NCBI GenBank assembly: GCA_013360285.1
Contig: JABWCM010000023.1
Span: forward strand, 1 to 37,461
Reading direction: 5' to 3'
DNA: 37,461 nucleotides
Source of the DNA: Myxococcales bacterium
GTDB lineage: Bacteria; Myxococcota_A; UBA9042; JABWCM01
The notes under the pieces are model-generated. The model made no database searches and had not been told where the DNA came from. It worked only from the letters and a program-made list of their open reading frames with translations. Made by a program: the position numbers and the translations under genes. Positions 22,846 to 30,864 of this stretch are shown one piece after another. Numbering within the stretch: position 1 is the stretch's first letter; the number at the start of each line of letters is the position of its first letter.

Positions 22846-24648
22846 GTGAAAAGCCGCACGATTAGTTCTCCACAAGTGCTTGTGCTGTTAGTCTTGGGGG
22901 CAATGAGCGTCGTTGCCTGCGGTGCGAGTCCACGTGGTGGTACAGGGGGGAATTTTGGTACTGCCACGGACACCGCCGGTGGTGGTAATGGTGGCGGCGG
23001 AGGATTTGGCGGTGGGGGGGATTCCGATTCGTCAGGGGGACAAGTTTTCCAGGACGGCAATGGTTTCGCCGATACGTTGTCTGGAAACACCCCGGGTGAT
23101 GGGATCGGTACCGGTGGTGGTTCTGTCGACACAGGCAACACCGAGCCTGATCCGGGTGAACTCGATCCGAATGGGGATGACGACGGCGACGAAATCAACA
23201 ACGAAAATGACAATTGCCCCACCAAACCTAATCCAGGTCAGGAAGACTATGATCTGGACGACATCGGGGACGCTTGCGATACCGATATTGATGGCGACAA
23301 AGCGCCAAACACCGTCGATTGCGAACCAAGTAACCCAAAGGTACATCCGGATGCCGTCGAGGTTTGCAACACGAAAGATGATAACTGCAACGGCACCATC
23401 GACGAGAATACCGATAATTGCACAGATTATTTTATCGACAATGATGGTGACGGGGCCGGTAAGCCGGGCACTGGGGTCTGTTTGTGTGGTCCCAATACAA
23501 CGTATACCACTCCTTTTGGTGGTGACTGCGATGATTCTGATGCGACCGTCAATGCGTTTGTGGAAGAAGTCTGCGACAACAAAGACAACAATTGTAACAA
23601 CCTCAATGACGAGGGTTGTGACGACGACGGCGATTTTTATTGCGACGCTGACATGGTCATGGTTGGACAGCCATCCGTGTGCCCATTTGGCGGCGGGGAT
23701 TGCGCCGATTATTCGGCGCTGATAGCTCCGAATGCTGCCGAAATTTCCGGAGACGGCCTCGACAACAATTGTGATGGCACGATGACCGGCGAAAATGATG
23801 GCGGTATCTACCAGGGAAATTGTCCGGCTGACTGCTTGGGGCTTGGTAAAACGGTCGAAGGTTATCTTTGTGGTATGGAAATGTGTTTTCCAGAGTTGAT
23901 TTCTTCTGCTCAGTTCCACAGCCCCACTGGGGATAACCTCACCACTGCGTGGGCTATTGTAAGTCGATTTGGTTCGGTATCCAACGATTTGTCACCGTGG
24001 GCCGGCAATTCTTATAGTTTATTGGCCACTGGACCAGCGACAGGTACGTCACATTCCACCGATTTGCCCGGCGGCAGCTCCAAAACCGATCCCTTTGATA
24101 AAACGACCACCTATGATAACGTCGAATTCCAAGTGAAGGTCAAAGCGCCCAAAAATGCGATCGGATTCCAAATCGATTACATTTTCTTCAGCGAAGAATA
24201 TGAGGAATACATCGGGACTCAGTTCAATGATAAGTTTTATATTTTGTTGAAAGCGCCTCAAACCACCTCTGGTCAACAAAAGATCATTAACTTTACTGCA
24301 TGCAGTTCTTCGTCCTACAAAGACTTCATCGACCCGGAAACGAACAAACCGGCGTGCTACATAGCCATCAACACCGCATTTAGCGAAAAGTGCCCATCGG
24401 TCAAAACAAACATCTCCGGTACCGGATTTGAGTGTGCGCCGTCGATCTTTTTGGACTCGTCGGCAACCGGAAGCAGTACTGGGTGGTTGACGACGAGTTG
24501 GCCTATCGCCCCGAACGAAGACTTTGAGTTGATTTTCCATATCCACGACACCGGTGATGGTGTATATGACTCCGAAGTAATTTTGGACAACTTCCGATTT
24601 GTTACCGAAGGTTCCGAGATCAAAAAGGGCACGACGACCGCCCAGTGA
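22846..24648 (+). CDS. Secreted lipoprotein: TSP3/MopE-type repeats plus choice-of-anchor L domain
   Basis: About 600 residues. GTG 22846 is preceded by GGAGG (22837-22841) and gives a lipobox SVVAC. After a long Gly-rich linker comes a thrombospondin type 3-like stretch (DDDGDEINNENDNCPTKPNP; DDIGDACDTDIDGD). MopE-type metal-binding repeats follow (DCEPSNPKVHPDAVEVCNTK, DDNCNGTIDE, NKDNNCNNLNDEGC, GLDNNCDG). The C-terminal domain (about 360-590) matches choice-of-anchor L: AWAIVSRFGSVSNDLSPWAG, FQIDYIFFSEEYEEYIGTQF and NDKFYILL. The repeats probably bind calcium. Function unknown; a surface or matrix protein is likely. It may share a transcript with the preceding lipoprotein. Confidence 0.84.
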   Translation: MKSRTISSPQVLVLLVLGAMSVVACGASPRGGTGGNFGTATDTAGGGNGGGGGFGGGGDSDSSGGQVFQDGNGFADTLSGNTPGDGIGTGGGSVDTGNTEPDPGELDPNGDDDGDEINNENDNCPTKPNPGQEDYDLDDIGDACDTDIDGDKAPNTVDCEPSNPKVHPDAVEVCNTKDDNCNGTIDENTDNCTDYFIDNDGDGAGKPGTGVCLCGPNTTYTTPFGGDCDDSDATVNAFVEEVCDNKDNNCNNLNDEGCDDDGDFYCDADMVMVGQPSVCPFGGGDCADYSALIAPNAAEISGDGLDNNCDGTMTGENDGGIYQGNCPADCLGLGKTVEGYLCGMEMCFPELISSAQFHSPTGDNLTTAWAIVSRFGSVSNDLSPWAGNSYSLLATGPATGTSHSTDLPGGSSKTDPFDKTTTYDNVEFQVKVKAPKNAIGFQIDYIFFSEEYEEYIGTQFNDKFYILLKAPQTTSGQQKIINFTACSSSSYKDFIDPETNKPACYIAINTAFSEKCPSVKTNISGTGFECAPSIFLDSSATGSSTGWLTTSWPIAPNEDFELIFHIHDTGDGVYDSEVILDNFRFVTEGSEIKKGTTTAQ

Positions 24649-24678
24649 TGTTTTTTCGCCGAACCTGCGGTCTTCACG

Positions 24679-25806
24679 ATGTCCACACCCTGTTCCCCGT
24701 CGTTGTATCAAGTGTTTGCTGTGGCTGCAGTTGGTCTCGAAACACTGGTCGCCAATGAAATCAGGTCGATTGCGGGAGTCCCTACCACGGTGATACCTGG
24801 CGGAGTTGCCTTCGAAGTCTCTTTGGCAACTTTGTTTCAGCTCAATCGCACGTCGCGTCTTGCAACACGGTTTCTGGTGCGTGTTGGCAGCTTTCGTGCT
24901 CGTGCATTGGGTGAACTGAAGCGTAAAGTTGTGTCGCTTGACTGGCGGCCGTTTTTGGAGCCAAACCGAAGTATCTCGGTGGTTGCGGCTTGCCATAAGT
25001 CACGTATCTATCACAGCGGAGCGGCCCAGCAGCGGGTTGCTGAGGCTCTTGCTGAACTTGGCAACACCGGTCCGGTGGGTACGGAATCTGCAGAGCCTCA
25101 AAAAATATATCTGCGTATCTTTCACGATGAATGCACAATGAGTGTCGACTCTACGGGCGACCGACTCCATTTGCGAGGGTATCGACAGAACGGAGGAACA
25201 GCGCCTATCCGCGAGACTCTTGCTGCCGCGGTGTTGTCATTAAGTGACTGGGACAAATCACAAATTTTACTTGACCCAATGTGTGGTTCCGGCACTTTCG
25301 TCATTGAAGCAGCATCGGTGATTGCAAATCGTGACTCCGGCGAATTGCGGGACTTTGCCATGATGCGGTGGCCTGCTTGGACGGGAATTCACATCGTTAC
25401 GGATAGATGCGAACAGCCGATACTCTATCCGGAAAGGCCGCAGTGTTTTGGTTATGACGCAGACGCTGCCATGATTACAAAATCGGTGAAAAATGCGGAA
25501 AATGCGGCCGTTTCTGGATGGTGTCAGTTTTCTGTTGGTAATATTCGCGATTTATATCCGCCGGACGGCAGCGGTCTCATCGTTTGTAATCCACCTTATG
25601 GTTGGCGGTTGGGCTCTGCGGCCGATGCCGCCCATACATACACGACACTTGGTTGTACGTTGGCGCAACGATTCGGGGGATGGTCGTACGCAATTTTGGC
25701 ACCGAACGCCGAACTTTTCCGGCTAACCCGTCTGCGTTCGTCCCAAATAATCCAGCTACATAATGGCGGGCGGCGTATCATTTTGGCTAAGGGACGGATC
25801 GGGTAA
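24679..25806 (+). CDS. THUMP-domain class I SAM-dependent RNA methyltransferase
   Basis: 375 residues. The N-terminal region (about 10-165) is ferredoxin-like/THUMP, with FAVAAVGLETLVANEIRS and LHLRGYRQNGGTAPIRETLA at its end. The Rossmann methyltransferase domain has DPMCGSGTFVIEAA (about 199-212) for S-adenosylmethionine and the catalytic NPPYG (304-308). This layout matches the RlmL/YpsC group, which methylates guanine N2 in 23S rRNA. The RlmK half found in E. coli RlmKL is absent, as in most non-enteric homologues. The site specificity is inferred only from family membership. The start at ATG 24679 lacks a strong ribosome-binding site. It converges on the YqgE gene with a 50-bp gap. Confidence 0.88.
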   Translation: MSTPCSPSLYQVFAVAAVGLETLVANEIRSIAGVPTTVIPGGVAFEVSLATLFQLNRTSRLATRFLVRVGSFRARALGELKRKVVSLDWRPFLEPNRSISVVAACHKSRIYHSGAAQQRVAEALAELGNTGPVGTESAEPQKIYLRIFHDECTMSVDSTGDRLHLRGYRQNGGTAPIRETLAAAVLSLSDWDKSQILLDPMCGSGTFVIEAASVIANRDSGELRDFAMMRWPAWTGIHIVTDRCEQPILYPERPQCFGYDADAAMITKSVKNAENAAVSGWCQFSVGNIRDLYPPDGSGLIVCNPPYGWRLGSAADAAHTYTTLGCTLAQRFGGWSYAILAPNAELFRLTRLRSSQIIQLHNGGRRIILAKGRIG

Positions 25807-25856
25807 AATTCAGATTCTGCGTTCCAGTCGCAACGATGACTCGATGGATAGCAGGA

Positions 25857-26402
25857 TTATTGAAGTTCACCACTTCCCGGAACCAGTGTGGTCGGGTCGA
25901 TTCCCACCTGTCTTAACGCCAGGTCCCAGATCTGGTCGGCCGCCGGTGAGAACACCAATTGGGGATCCGCTTCGCTTACAATCCATGCTCCTTGTCGAAT
26001 TTCGGCCTCCACTTGCCCGGCACCCCAACCGGAATATCCACCGTAAATTCGTCGCTGGACCGTTTCCATGTTGGCTAGGGTATCTAATGCTTCTCGCGAG
26101 ATCGTGAATTGGCAACCGGGACCTGCCTCCGTGGTTCCAGGAACATCCAAACCGCCATTGTGGACGATCCACACCGAGGTTGGGCGAACCGGTCCGCCGA
26201 TATAAATGGGAGCAAAACGATCTCCTTTCCATTCAATATGTTGATTTTCACATAGATCGGACACGGTTAGCGGACCAGGGCGATTGATCACAACCCCAAA
26301 ACAACCTTCTTCGTCATGCTCCAATATCAAAACCACTGTCTGGCGAAAATTCGGGTCGGCCAAGTGTGGCATTGCGATTAAAAACCTTCCTGTCAGCTTC
26401 AA
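25857..26402 (-). CDS. YqgE/AlgH family protein
   Basis: 181 residues, the usual size for the UPF0301/AlgH fold. Key stretches: LTGRFLIAMPHLADPNFRQT at the N terminus, VVLILEHDEEGCFGVVINRP, IYIGGPVRPTSVWIVHN and GYSGWGAGQVEAEIRQGAW. The biochemical role of the family is unclear, although AlgH was named as an alginate regulator in Pseudomonas, so its position beside a polysaccharide locus may be chance. The start is the rare TTG at 26402. It is preceded by GGAGGTGA, a near-perfect Shine-Dalgarno, six bases away, and gives the family N terminus. Confidence 0.9.
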   Translation of the reverse strand: MKLTGRFLIAMPHLADPNFRQTVVLILEHDEEGCFGVVINRPGPLTVSDLCENQHIEWKGDRFAPIYIGGPVRPTSVWIVHNGGLDVPGTTEAGPGCQFTISREALDTLANMETVQRRIYGGYSGWGAGQVEAEIRQGAWIVSEADPQLVFSPAADQIWDLALRQVGIDPTTLVPGSGELQ

Positions 26403-26918
26403 CCCTCACCTCCACAAAATAACACCCTTCCAAGAATGCCACTCGTGAAAAAAAAAGTCACTCGAAGCCGGACCGCTCGTTGCCGTCCTGATCGCGTCTG
26501 GATGGGTTGTGGACATAGAATTGAGGTTCGTAACCGTTTTAACCATTTTCTAATAAGTCGTGCATTTTCCACTAGTCAACATGAAATGGGCTGTTATAAT
26601 GACCCGGTAATTGAATGATGCCGTCTTGTTCACTCCAGGTGGCAGTGGATGTGTAACCGGGACCGGCTGAAAAAACGTGTGGGCGTTTGGTGGTTTGGTG
26701 TAAGACGCGGCTCAACCGCGTCGATATACGCCGATCATCTAATCGAGCGTTTTGAGCCGCTTGTTGGCGTGTTGTGCAAACGTCATGTTTGCACGAACGA
26801 CAAGGCAGGATGTCCCACGAATGGGTTGTCTGTGGGACACAGCTCGAGACATCCCAAACGAACTGGTCATTCGATTCTGTCGTGGGGAAAGACTGAGTTA
26901 TCCCCAAGTGAGTGTTTT
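26403..26918 (+). other. Long leader with three hairpins before the sugar transferase gene
   Basis: About 500 bp between divergent genes. The sugar transferase frame is open back to 26649, but the extra N terminus has no family match. Three perfect inverted repeats follow each other: GACGCGG-CTCAA-CCGCGTC (26704-26722), GTGCAAAC-GTCAT-GTTTGCAC (26774-26794) and TGTCCCAC/GTGGGACA (26811-26839). They may be an RNA leader, operator sites or both. No confident promoter is called. Confidence 0.45.
26774..26794. promoter_or_regulatory. Perfect 8-bp dyad, candidate operator or leader hairpin
   Basis: GTGCAAAC and GTTTGCAC flank a five-base spacer about 125 bp upstream of the sugar transferase start. 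The half-site size suits a helix-turn-helix dimer. It is the central one of three dyads in this leader. No regulator gene lies beside it, so its role is unproven. Confidence 0.35.
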
Positions 26919-27677
26919 ATGCACCGGAGTAGACCACAAGTTAATTTAGAAGCGATTCACGATGGTATGCTGCGCCTCTCGGTGGTGGATGGCGGACAAC
27001 AGGCGGATATTCAGACGATCACCGTCCGGATTGAGCCGCATGTTCACAACAGTGGAGATGATCGTGCGTTGTCGGCCTATTTAGCGATCAAACGTGCTGT
27101 TGATATTGTTGGTGCGTCCGTGTTGCTCGTTGTTTTGTCACCGCTATTTGCATTGGTGGCGCTGGCGATTTTTTTTGAAGATGGCGCTCCCGTTTTGTTC
27201 ACGCAAGATCGCGCCGGCAAAGGGGGGCGGCCGTTTCGTTTGTTTAAGTTTCGCACGATGCGTCGCGACGCCGAGCAGCGTAAAGCGGCCTTGCTGGCTC
27301 AAAACGAGTCGGCCGACGGGGTGATCTTCAAAATGCGCGATGATCCGCGTGTGCTTCGCATTGGCCGGTTTTTGCGTCGGATGAGTATCGACGAGCTTCC
27401 GCAGTTACTTAACGTGTTGAATGGAACGATGTCCTTAGTCGGCCCGAGGCCGCACCCCGTAAATGAGGCGGCAGCATATAATGAAGAGGCCCGTTTTCGG
27501 TTGACGGTGACACCCGGAATTACCTGTTTGTGGCAAGTGATGGGTCGCAGTGCGATTCCATTTGGTGAGCAGGTCAAAATGGATCGATTTTATATTGAAC
27601 ATCGATCATTGTGGCTTGATGTGAAAATATTATATCGGACCGTTTGGGCGGTGTTATCGGGTCGCGGTGCCTATTAA
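26919..27677 (+). CDS. Sugar-phosphate (undecaprenyl-phosphate glycosyl-1-phosphate) transferase
   Basis: About 252 residues from ATG 26919. It initiates polysaccharide repeat synthesis by moving a sugar-1-phosphate onto undecaprenyl phosphate at the inner membrane. A single hydrophobic hairpin (AVDIVGASVLLVVLSPLFAL) precedes the bacterial sugar transferase domain: GAPVLFTQDRAGKGGRPFRL, FKFRTMRRDAE, LRRMSIDELPQL with the catalytic Asp-Glu pair, NVLNGTMSLVGPRP, TPGITCLWQVMGRS and KMDRFYIE. The N-terminal multi-helix CoA-binding-like domain of WbaP-type enzymes is missing, so this is the small monotopic form. The true start is uncertain: 26967 is another candidate, and neither has a strong ribosome-binding site. 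Its end is one base from the end of the converging glycosyltransferase gene. Confidence 0.9.
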   Translation: MHRSRPQVNLEAIHDGMLRLSVVDGGQQADIQTITVRIEPHVHNSGDDRALSAYLAIKRAVDIVGASVLLVVLSPLFALVALAIFFEDGAPVLFTQDRAGKGGRPFRLFKFRTMRRDAEQRKAALLAQNESADGVIFKMRDDPRVLRIGRFLRRMSIDELPQLLNVLNGTMSLVGPRPHPVNEAAAYNEEARFRLTVTPGITCLWQVMGRSAIPFGEQVKMDRFYIEHRSLWLDVKILYRTVWAVLSGRGAY

Positions 27678-27678
27678 A

Positions 27679-28929
27679 TTAACGTCGATATTGATCGCAT
27701 ACTTCTTCGTAAACCTTCACGATTCCATCGGTAATTTTTGACCAATCGTATTTTTGTGTGACCTCGCTAAACGCCTGCTGCGCCAACGATTCCCTTAGTT
27801 GTTGGTCCGTTAAGATTCGTCTTAGGTGTGCTGCCAGCATTACGCTGTCCCCGTCCGGCACCAACAGCCCCGTTTTTCCGTTCGTCACAAACGATGGAAT
27901 CCCACCGACCCGAGATGCAACCACTGGAACCTTCGCCGCCCAAGCTTCCAAAATCGCGACGCCAAAGGGTTCGTGTCGGCTGGCAAGTGCGACGACATCG
28001 GAAGCTGCATACGCACGCTCCAATTGAGAACCCTGAAATGGGAAGGCTCCAAGCCAATGGACATGGTTTTCCAAACCATTATTGTAAACCTTAGCCCTAA
28101 GACTGGCAGCATATTCCGCGTCGGTAACCGGACCGGCAAAAGCAAGATGTGTATCGGTCAATCCAGCGCCCAAAAGCATTGCTATTGCATCAATAAGCCG
28201 ATCCTGACCCTTTTGCGGATCAATTCGGGCGACACACAAAATAAGCCGTGCATTCTGTAGAATACCGTATTCCTGGCGAAATTGGGAGCGTTCATGTGGA
28301 TTGATGTTGGCAAATCGAGCAACATCGACTCCATTGGGAACCAAGCGGACCATTACATTCGGATTTTCCTGTTGCGCTTTCTCAAATTCGTCGGCTGCAA
28401 GACAGAAAATCGCGCCCGCGTCCGCCAAGTAACGGCGTTGGCCAAGCAGCGGGTCAAGCCATTTCCCGCCGTCAATGGTATGACCACTTTGTGCTCTGAG
28501 TCGCCGTTTTTCATCCGGTGGAACCGCATAGTATCCACCGTGTAACGTAACGACATAAGGAACTTTTCGTAACAAACATGCGGTACGAACTTGCGCGCCC
28601 AAACGCCCCATCGTGTGGCAACTTACAATGTCGAGAGCTGGTTCGTTCAGAATACGTCGAAAAAGCCCCGGACAAACCGGATTTCCACCTTTCTGATCCA
28701 AGGCGGCAACTACTGCGGCCTGTGGCGGTACCCTTAAGTAACTATATCGGTATCTATGAATCGAAACGTTACCAATACGTTCCGGGCCAGGAGCATCCAG
28801 TGCGCTTGTACACAGGACCGGAGAAACCATTCCGCGTTTTTCCATCGCCGTGGCCAGAGATAAGACCACCGTCTCAATTCCGCCCCACGTTTGTAAGTTA
28901 AAACGCCGGAGTACTTGAAAGACTTTCAT
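27679..28929 (-). CDS. Glycosyltransferase family 4 (GT-B)
   Basis: 416 residues, retaining GT4 fold. The N-terminal acceptor domain starts VFQVLRRFNLQTWGGIETVV. The C-terminal donor domain carries LILCVARIDPQKGQDRLIDA, the EX7E motif in SRHEPFGVAILEAWAAKVPV, and VGGIPSFVTNGKTGLLVPDG. It probably adds one sugar of the polysaccharide repeat in the cytoplasm; donor and acceptor cannot be read from sequence. Last gene of the minus-strand operon, nine bases after the WecG-like gene. The ribosome-binding site is weak, suggesting translational coupling. Confidence 0.9.
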   Translation of the reverse strand: MKVFQVLRRFNLQTWGGIETVVLSLATAMEKRGMVSPVLCTSALDAPGPERIGNVSIHRYRYSYLRVPPQAAVVAALDQKGGNPVCPGLFRRILNEPALDIVSCHTMGRLGAQVRTACLLRKVPYVVTLHGGYYAVPPDEKRRLRAQSGHTIDGGKWLDPLLGQRRYLADAGAIFCLAADEFEKAQQENPNVMVRLVPNGVDVARFANINPHERSQFRQEYGILQNARLILCVARIDPQKGQDRLIDAIAMLLGAGLTDTHLAFAGPVTDAEYAASLRAKVYNNGLENHVHWLGAFPFQGSQLERAYAASDVVALASRHEPFGVAILEAWAAKVPVVASRVGGIPSFVTNGKTGLLVPDGDSVMLAAHLRRILTDQQLRESLAQQAFSEVTQKYDWSKITDGIVKVYEEVCDQYRR

Positions 28930-28938
28930 CGGCTGCCG

Positions 28939-29709
28939 CTAATCCATGGGGTCTGTGGGAGGGGTCGCCATACCCCCAAACCATCGTTCTCGAAGCAATC
29001 TCATCGCAAATACCGGGTTTCCAATGATGTATCGTCTGAACAATCGTCGTGGTTCCAGGCCGAATCGAAAAGCCCATTCCAAACCATAACTTCTCATCCA
29101 CTCCGGCGCTCGTGGAACGGTTCCGGCGACATATGTCGACATCGCACCAACTGGCCAAAACACGGGTACATCCGGCAACTGGAATCGGTAACGTTCAATC
29201 CACCGTTCCTGGACAGGCGTGCCAAATCCAACACAAAGCACGTCGGGTTTTTTGGCTCGAATATCGGCGATTGCCTCCTGGTCTTCTTGCTGATTCAGGT
29301 GTCCGCGGAATGTCCCGACTACGCGAAACCCAGGATAACGTATTTTGAGTGCCTGGGCTGCAGCTTCGGATAACCCCGGTGGGCCTCCAAGCAGATAGAT
29401 ACTATGCCGACCATCACTCCACGCCAACGCGAGGTCAAAAATCAAATCTGCGGCAGTTAACCGTTGCGGAATCTTGTGCCCCATTACACGGACCCCAAAT
29501 GTAATGCCCGCACCGTCGGCGTACACAACATCAGCCCCGCGGATCCAATCAAATAACCAACGATCTCGAGCTGTTTGGTTGAGTGTATCCACATTGAGAG
29601 GCTGAATTACCCTTCCAGGGCCACGCTGGATTTCGCGCTCCATGATGGATACAAAATCTTCGTAACGTATCGGATCAATGGGCAACCCCATCAACGTGAC
29701 CCGCTTCAT
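28939..29709 (-). CDS. WecG/TagA/CpsF family glycosyltransferase (GT26)
   Basis: 256 residues. Family motifs: GLPIDPIRYEDFVSIMEREI, LNVDTLNQTARD, VVYADGAGITFGVRVMG, YLLGGPPGLSEAAAQAL, KPDVLCVGFGTPVQERWI, and the C-terminal APEWMRSYGLEWAFRFGLEP. The family transfers UDP-activated sugars to an undecaprenyl-diphosphate-linked first sugar, so it may add the second residue after the initiating transferase. The usual GG in GVGGAFD is changed (here PVGAMSTYVAG). The start overlaps the preceding gene stop by four bases (ATGA at 29706-29709). Confidence 0.92.
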   Translation of the reverse strand: MKRVTLMGLPIDPIRYEDFVSIMEREIQRGPGRVIQPLNVDTLNQTARDRWLFDWIRGADVVYADGAGITFGVRVMGHKIPQRLTAADLIFDLALAWSDGRHSIYLLGGPPGLSEAAAQALKIRYPGFRVVGTFRGHLNQQEDQEAIADIRAKKPDVLCVGFGTPVQERWIERYRFQLPDVPVFWPVGAMSTYVAGTVPRAPEWMRSYGLEWAFRFGLEPRRLFRRYIIGNPVFAMRLLRERWFGGMATPPTDPMD

Positions 29710-30863
29710 GGAGCCCCCGCAGCCCGTCCGAGACCGGCCTGAGCCCGCATTAAGTCATTTAGATGATTGATTCTGTTGACATCGACGGGAGGGTGATGGG
29801 ACGACAACAAAACTCCGTCTGAATCCGGGTCGTCTTCCGAATATCCATGCATCCCGGCTATCGTTCCCAATCCCATGTCGCTTGGTACAATCAACACGCC
29901 GGGATCACAAAGAAAAATCGCCTCCCCATATTTATTGCCGACAAAGTGTAGGCCCATAGAAACAAGCTCATCGTGTGTAAGATAACGTCCGCAATCGGCC
30001 GCTTTCAGCGTATCTTCGATGATGCTGCGTGCATTGTCGGTAAGATACCATAGCCGCACCATTGTGGAGTCATATATCGCGGCATAGTCTTTGCCCCAGA
30101 TCAACCCCAATGATTCCACAAGCCCCATCAAGTCGACCTGACGTGTTACATTGGCCATGCCATGATCGCTGAACACCCAGATGCGTACTTCGTCGTGAAC
30201 TTCCTGTGCTGCAGCAGCGATGCTCCGCACTGCATCGGCATATTTTGCTAAATGTGGAATACTGCCTTCCTTTCCGTATCGATGTAATATGGCGTCGAAT
30301 CCAGGCAGATAAATGAAAGATGTTCGTAACATCGGATTACGAACCGCCTGTCGCGCTAAAACGATGTTTTTTTCTTCCGCGAGCCGCCAGTCCGAGACAA
30401 AAAAGGGGATGTTTGCTTGTCTCCACGCATCAAAAATAGTGGGGCAACCGTTGATTCCCCCCGGCGCAAAGAGGTCTTTCTTTTCACAGTAATTTAAGCG
30501 CGGGAGGCGCTTAAATGACGCAGCGTACAAGTTAAAATAACCTGTATATCCTTCGATGCGCCTTACCAGGTCGCTGATGGGTCTTCGGAGCCGATGATGC
30601 GCGGCCAAACGATGCGGCAAAAAACCCAAAACCCCAAGATATCGGAATGGCGATTGGTCCGGGTCCCAATAAAAAAACGACCACTGCCCATGAACATCCG
30701 GCAACACACCTGTCAATATCGTGGGCACTGCACCCGACGAATATCCGAGCACTGTGCGTACGGGTTGCCGCGTCGCATGAAGCTCCGGTAAAAAGGCATT
30801 GGGTTCGGAAACAGTCCATCCCAGCGCGTCCACAAAAATATTCAAATCGAGCCGCTGAGACAC
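29706..30863 (-). CDS. Alkaline phosphatase superfamily / nucleotide pyrophosphatase-like enzyme
   Basis: About 385 residues. GTG 30863 is chosen for its GGGAG upstream and the one-base gap from the exporter stop. The N terminus has a metal-ligand-like LNIFVDALGW. It is followed by a nucleophile-type region YSSGAVPTILTGVLPDVHGQ and the hallmark VFSDHGMANVTRQVD. A C-terminal HGYSEDDPDSDGVLLSSHHP supplies further metal ligands. This layout is that of type I phosphodiesterase/nucleotide pyrophosphatases. No signal peptide is seen, so it may act in the cytoplasm, for example on a nucleotide- or lipid-linked sugar; this is inference. Its position inside the export/glycosyltransfer operon ties it to polysaccharide production. 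An alternative is a phosphoglycerol or phosphate-tailoring enzyme. Confidence 0.82.
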   Translation of the reverse strand: MSQRLDLNIFVDALGWTVSEPNAFLPELHATRQPVRTVLGYSSGAVPTILTGVLPDVHGQWSFFYWDPDQSPFRYLGVLGFLPHRLAAHHRLRRPISDLVRRIEGYTGYFNLYAASFKRLPRLNYCEKKDLFAPGGINGCPTIFDAWRQANIPFFVSDWRLAEEKNIVLARQAVRNPMLRTSFIYLPGFDAILHRYGKEGSIPHLAKYADAVRSIAAAAQEVHDEVRIWVFSDHGMANVTRQVDLMGLVESLGLIWGKDYAAIYDSTMVRLWYLTDNARSIIEDTLKAADCGRYLTHDELVSMGLHFVGNKYGEAIFLCDPGVLIVPSDMGLGTIAGMHGYSEDDPDSDGVLLSSHHPPVDVNRINHLNDLMRAQAGLGRAAGAP

Positions 30864-30864
30864 A

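Noticed and set aside
24049-24996. Antisense open frame across the choice-of-anchor L gene and methyltransferase start
   Set aside because: It overlaps two well-supported genes, has an Arg/Cys-rich composition typical of shadow frames, and matches no family.
26649-26918. N-terminal extension of the sugar transferase
   Set aside because: The extension is Cys/His/Arg-rich without membrane helices, runs through three dyads, and does not resemble the N-terminal domain of longer family members.
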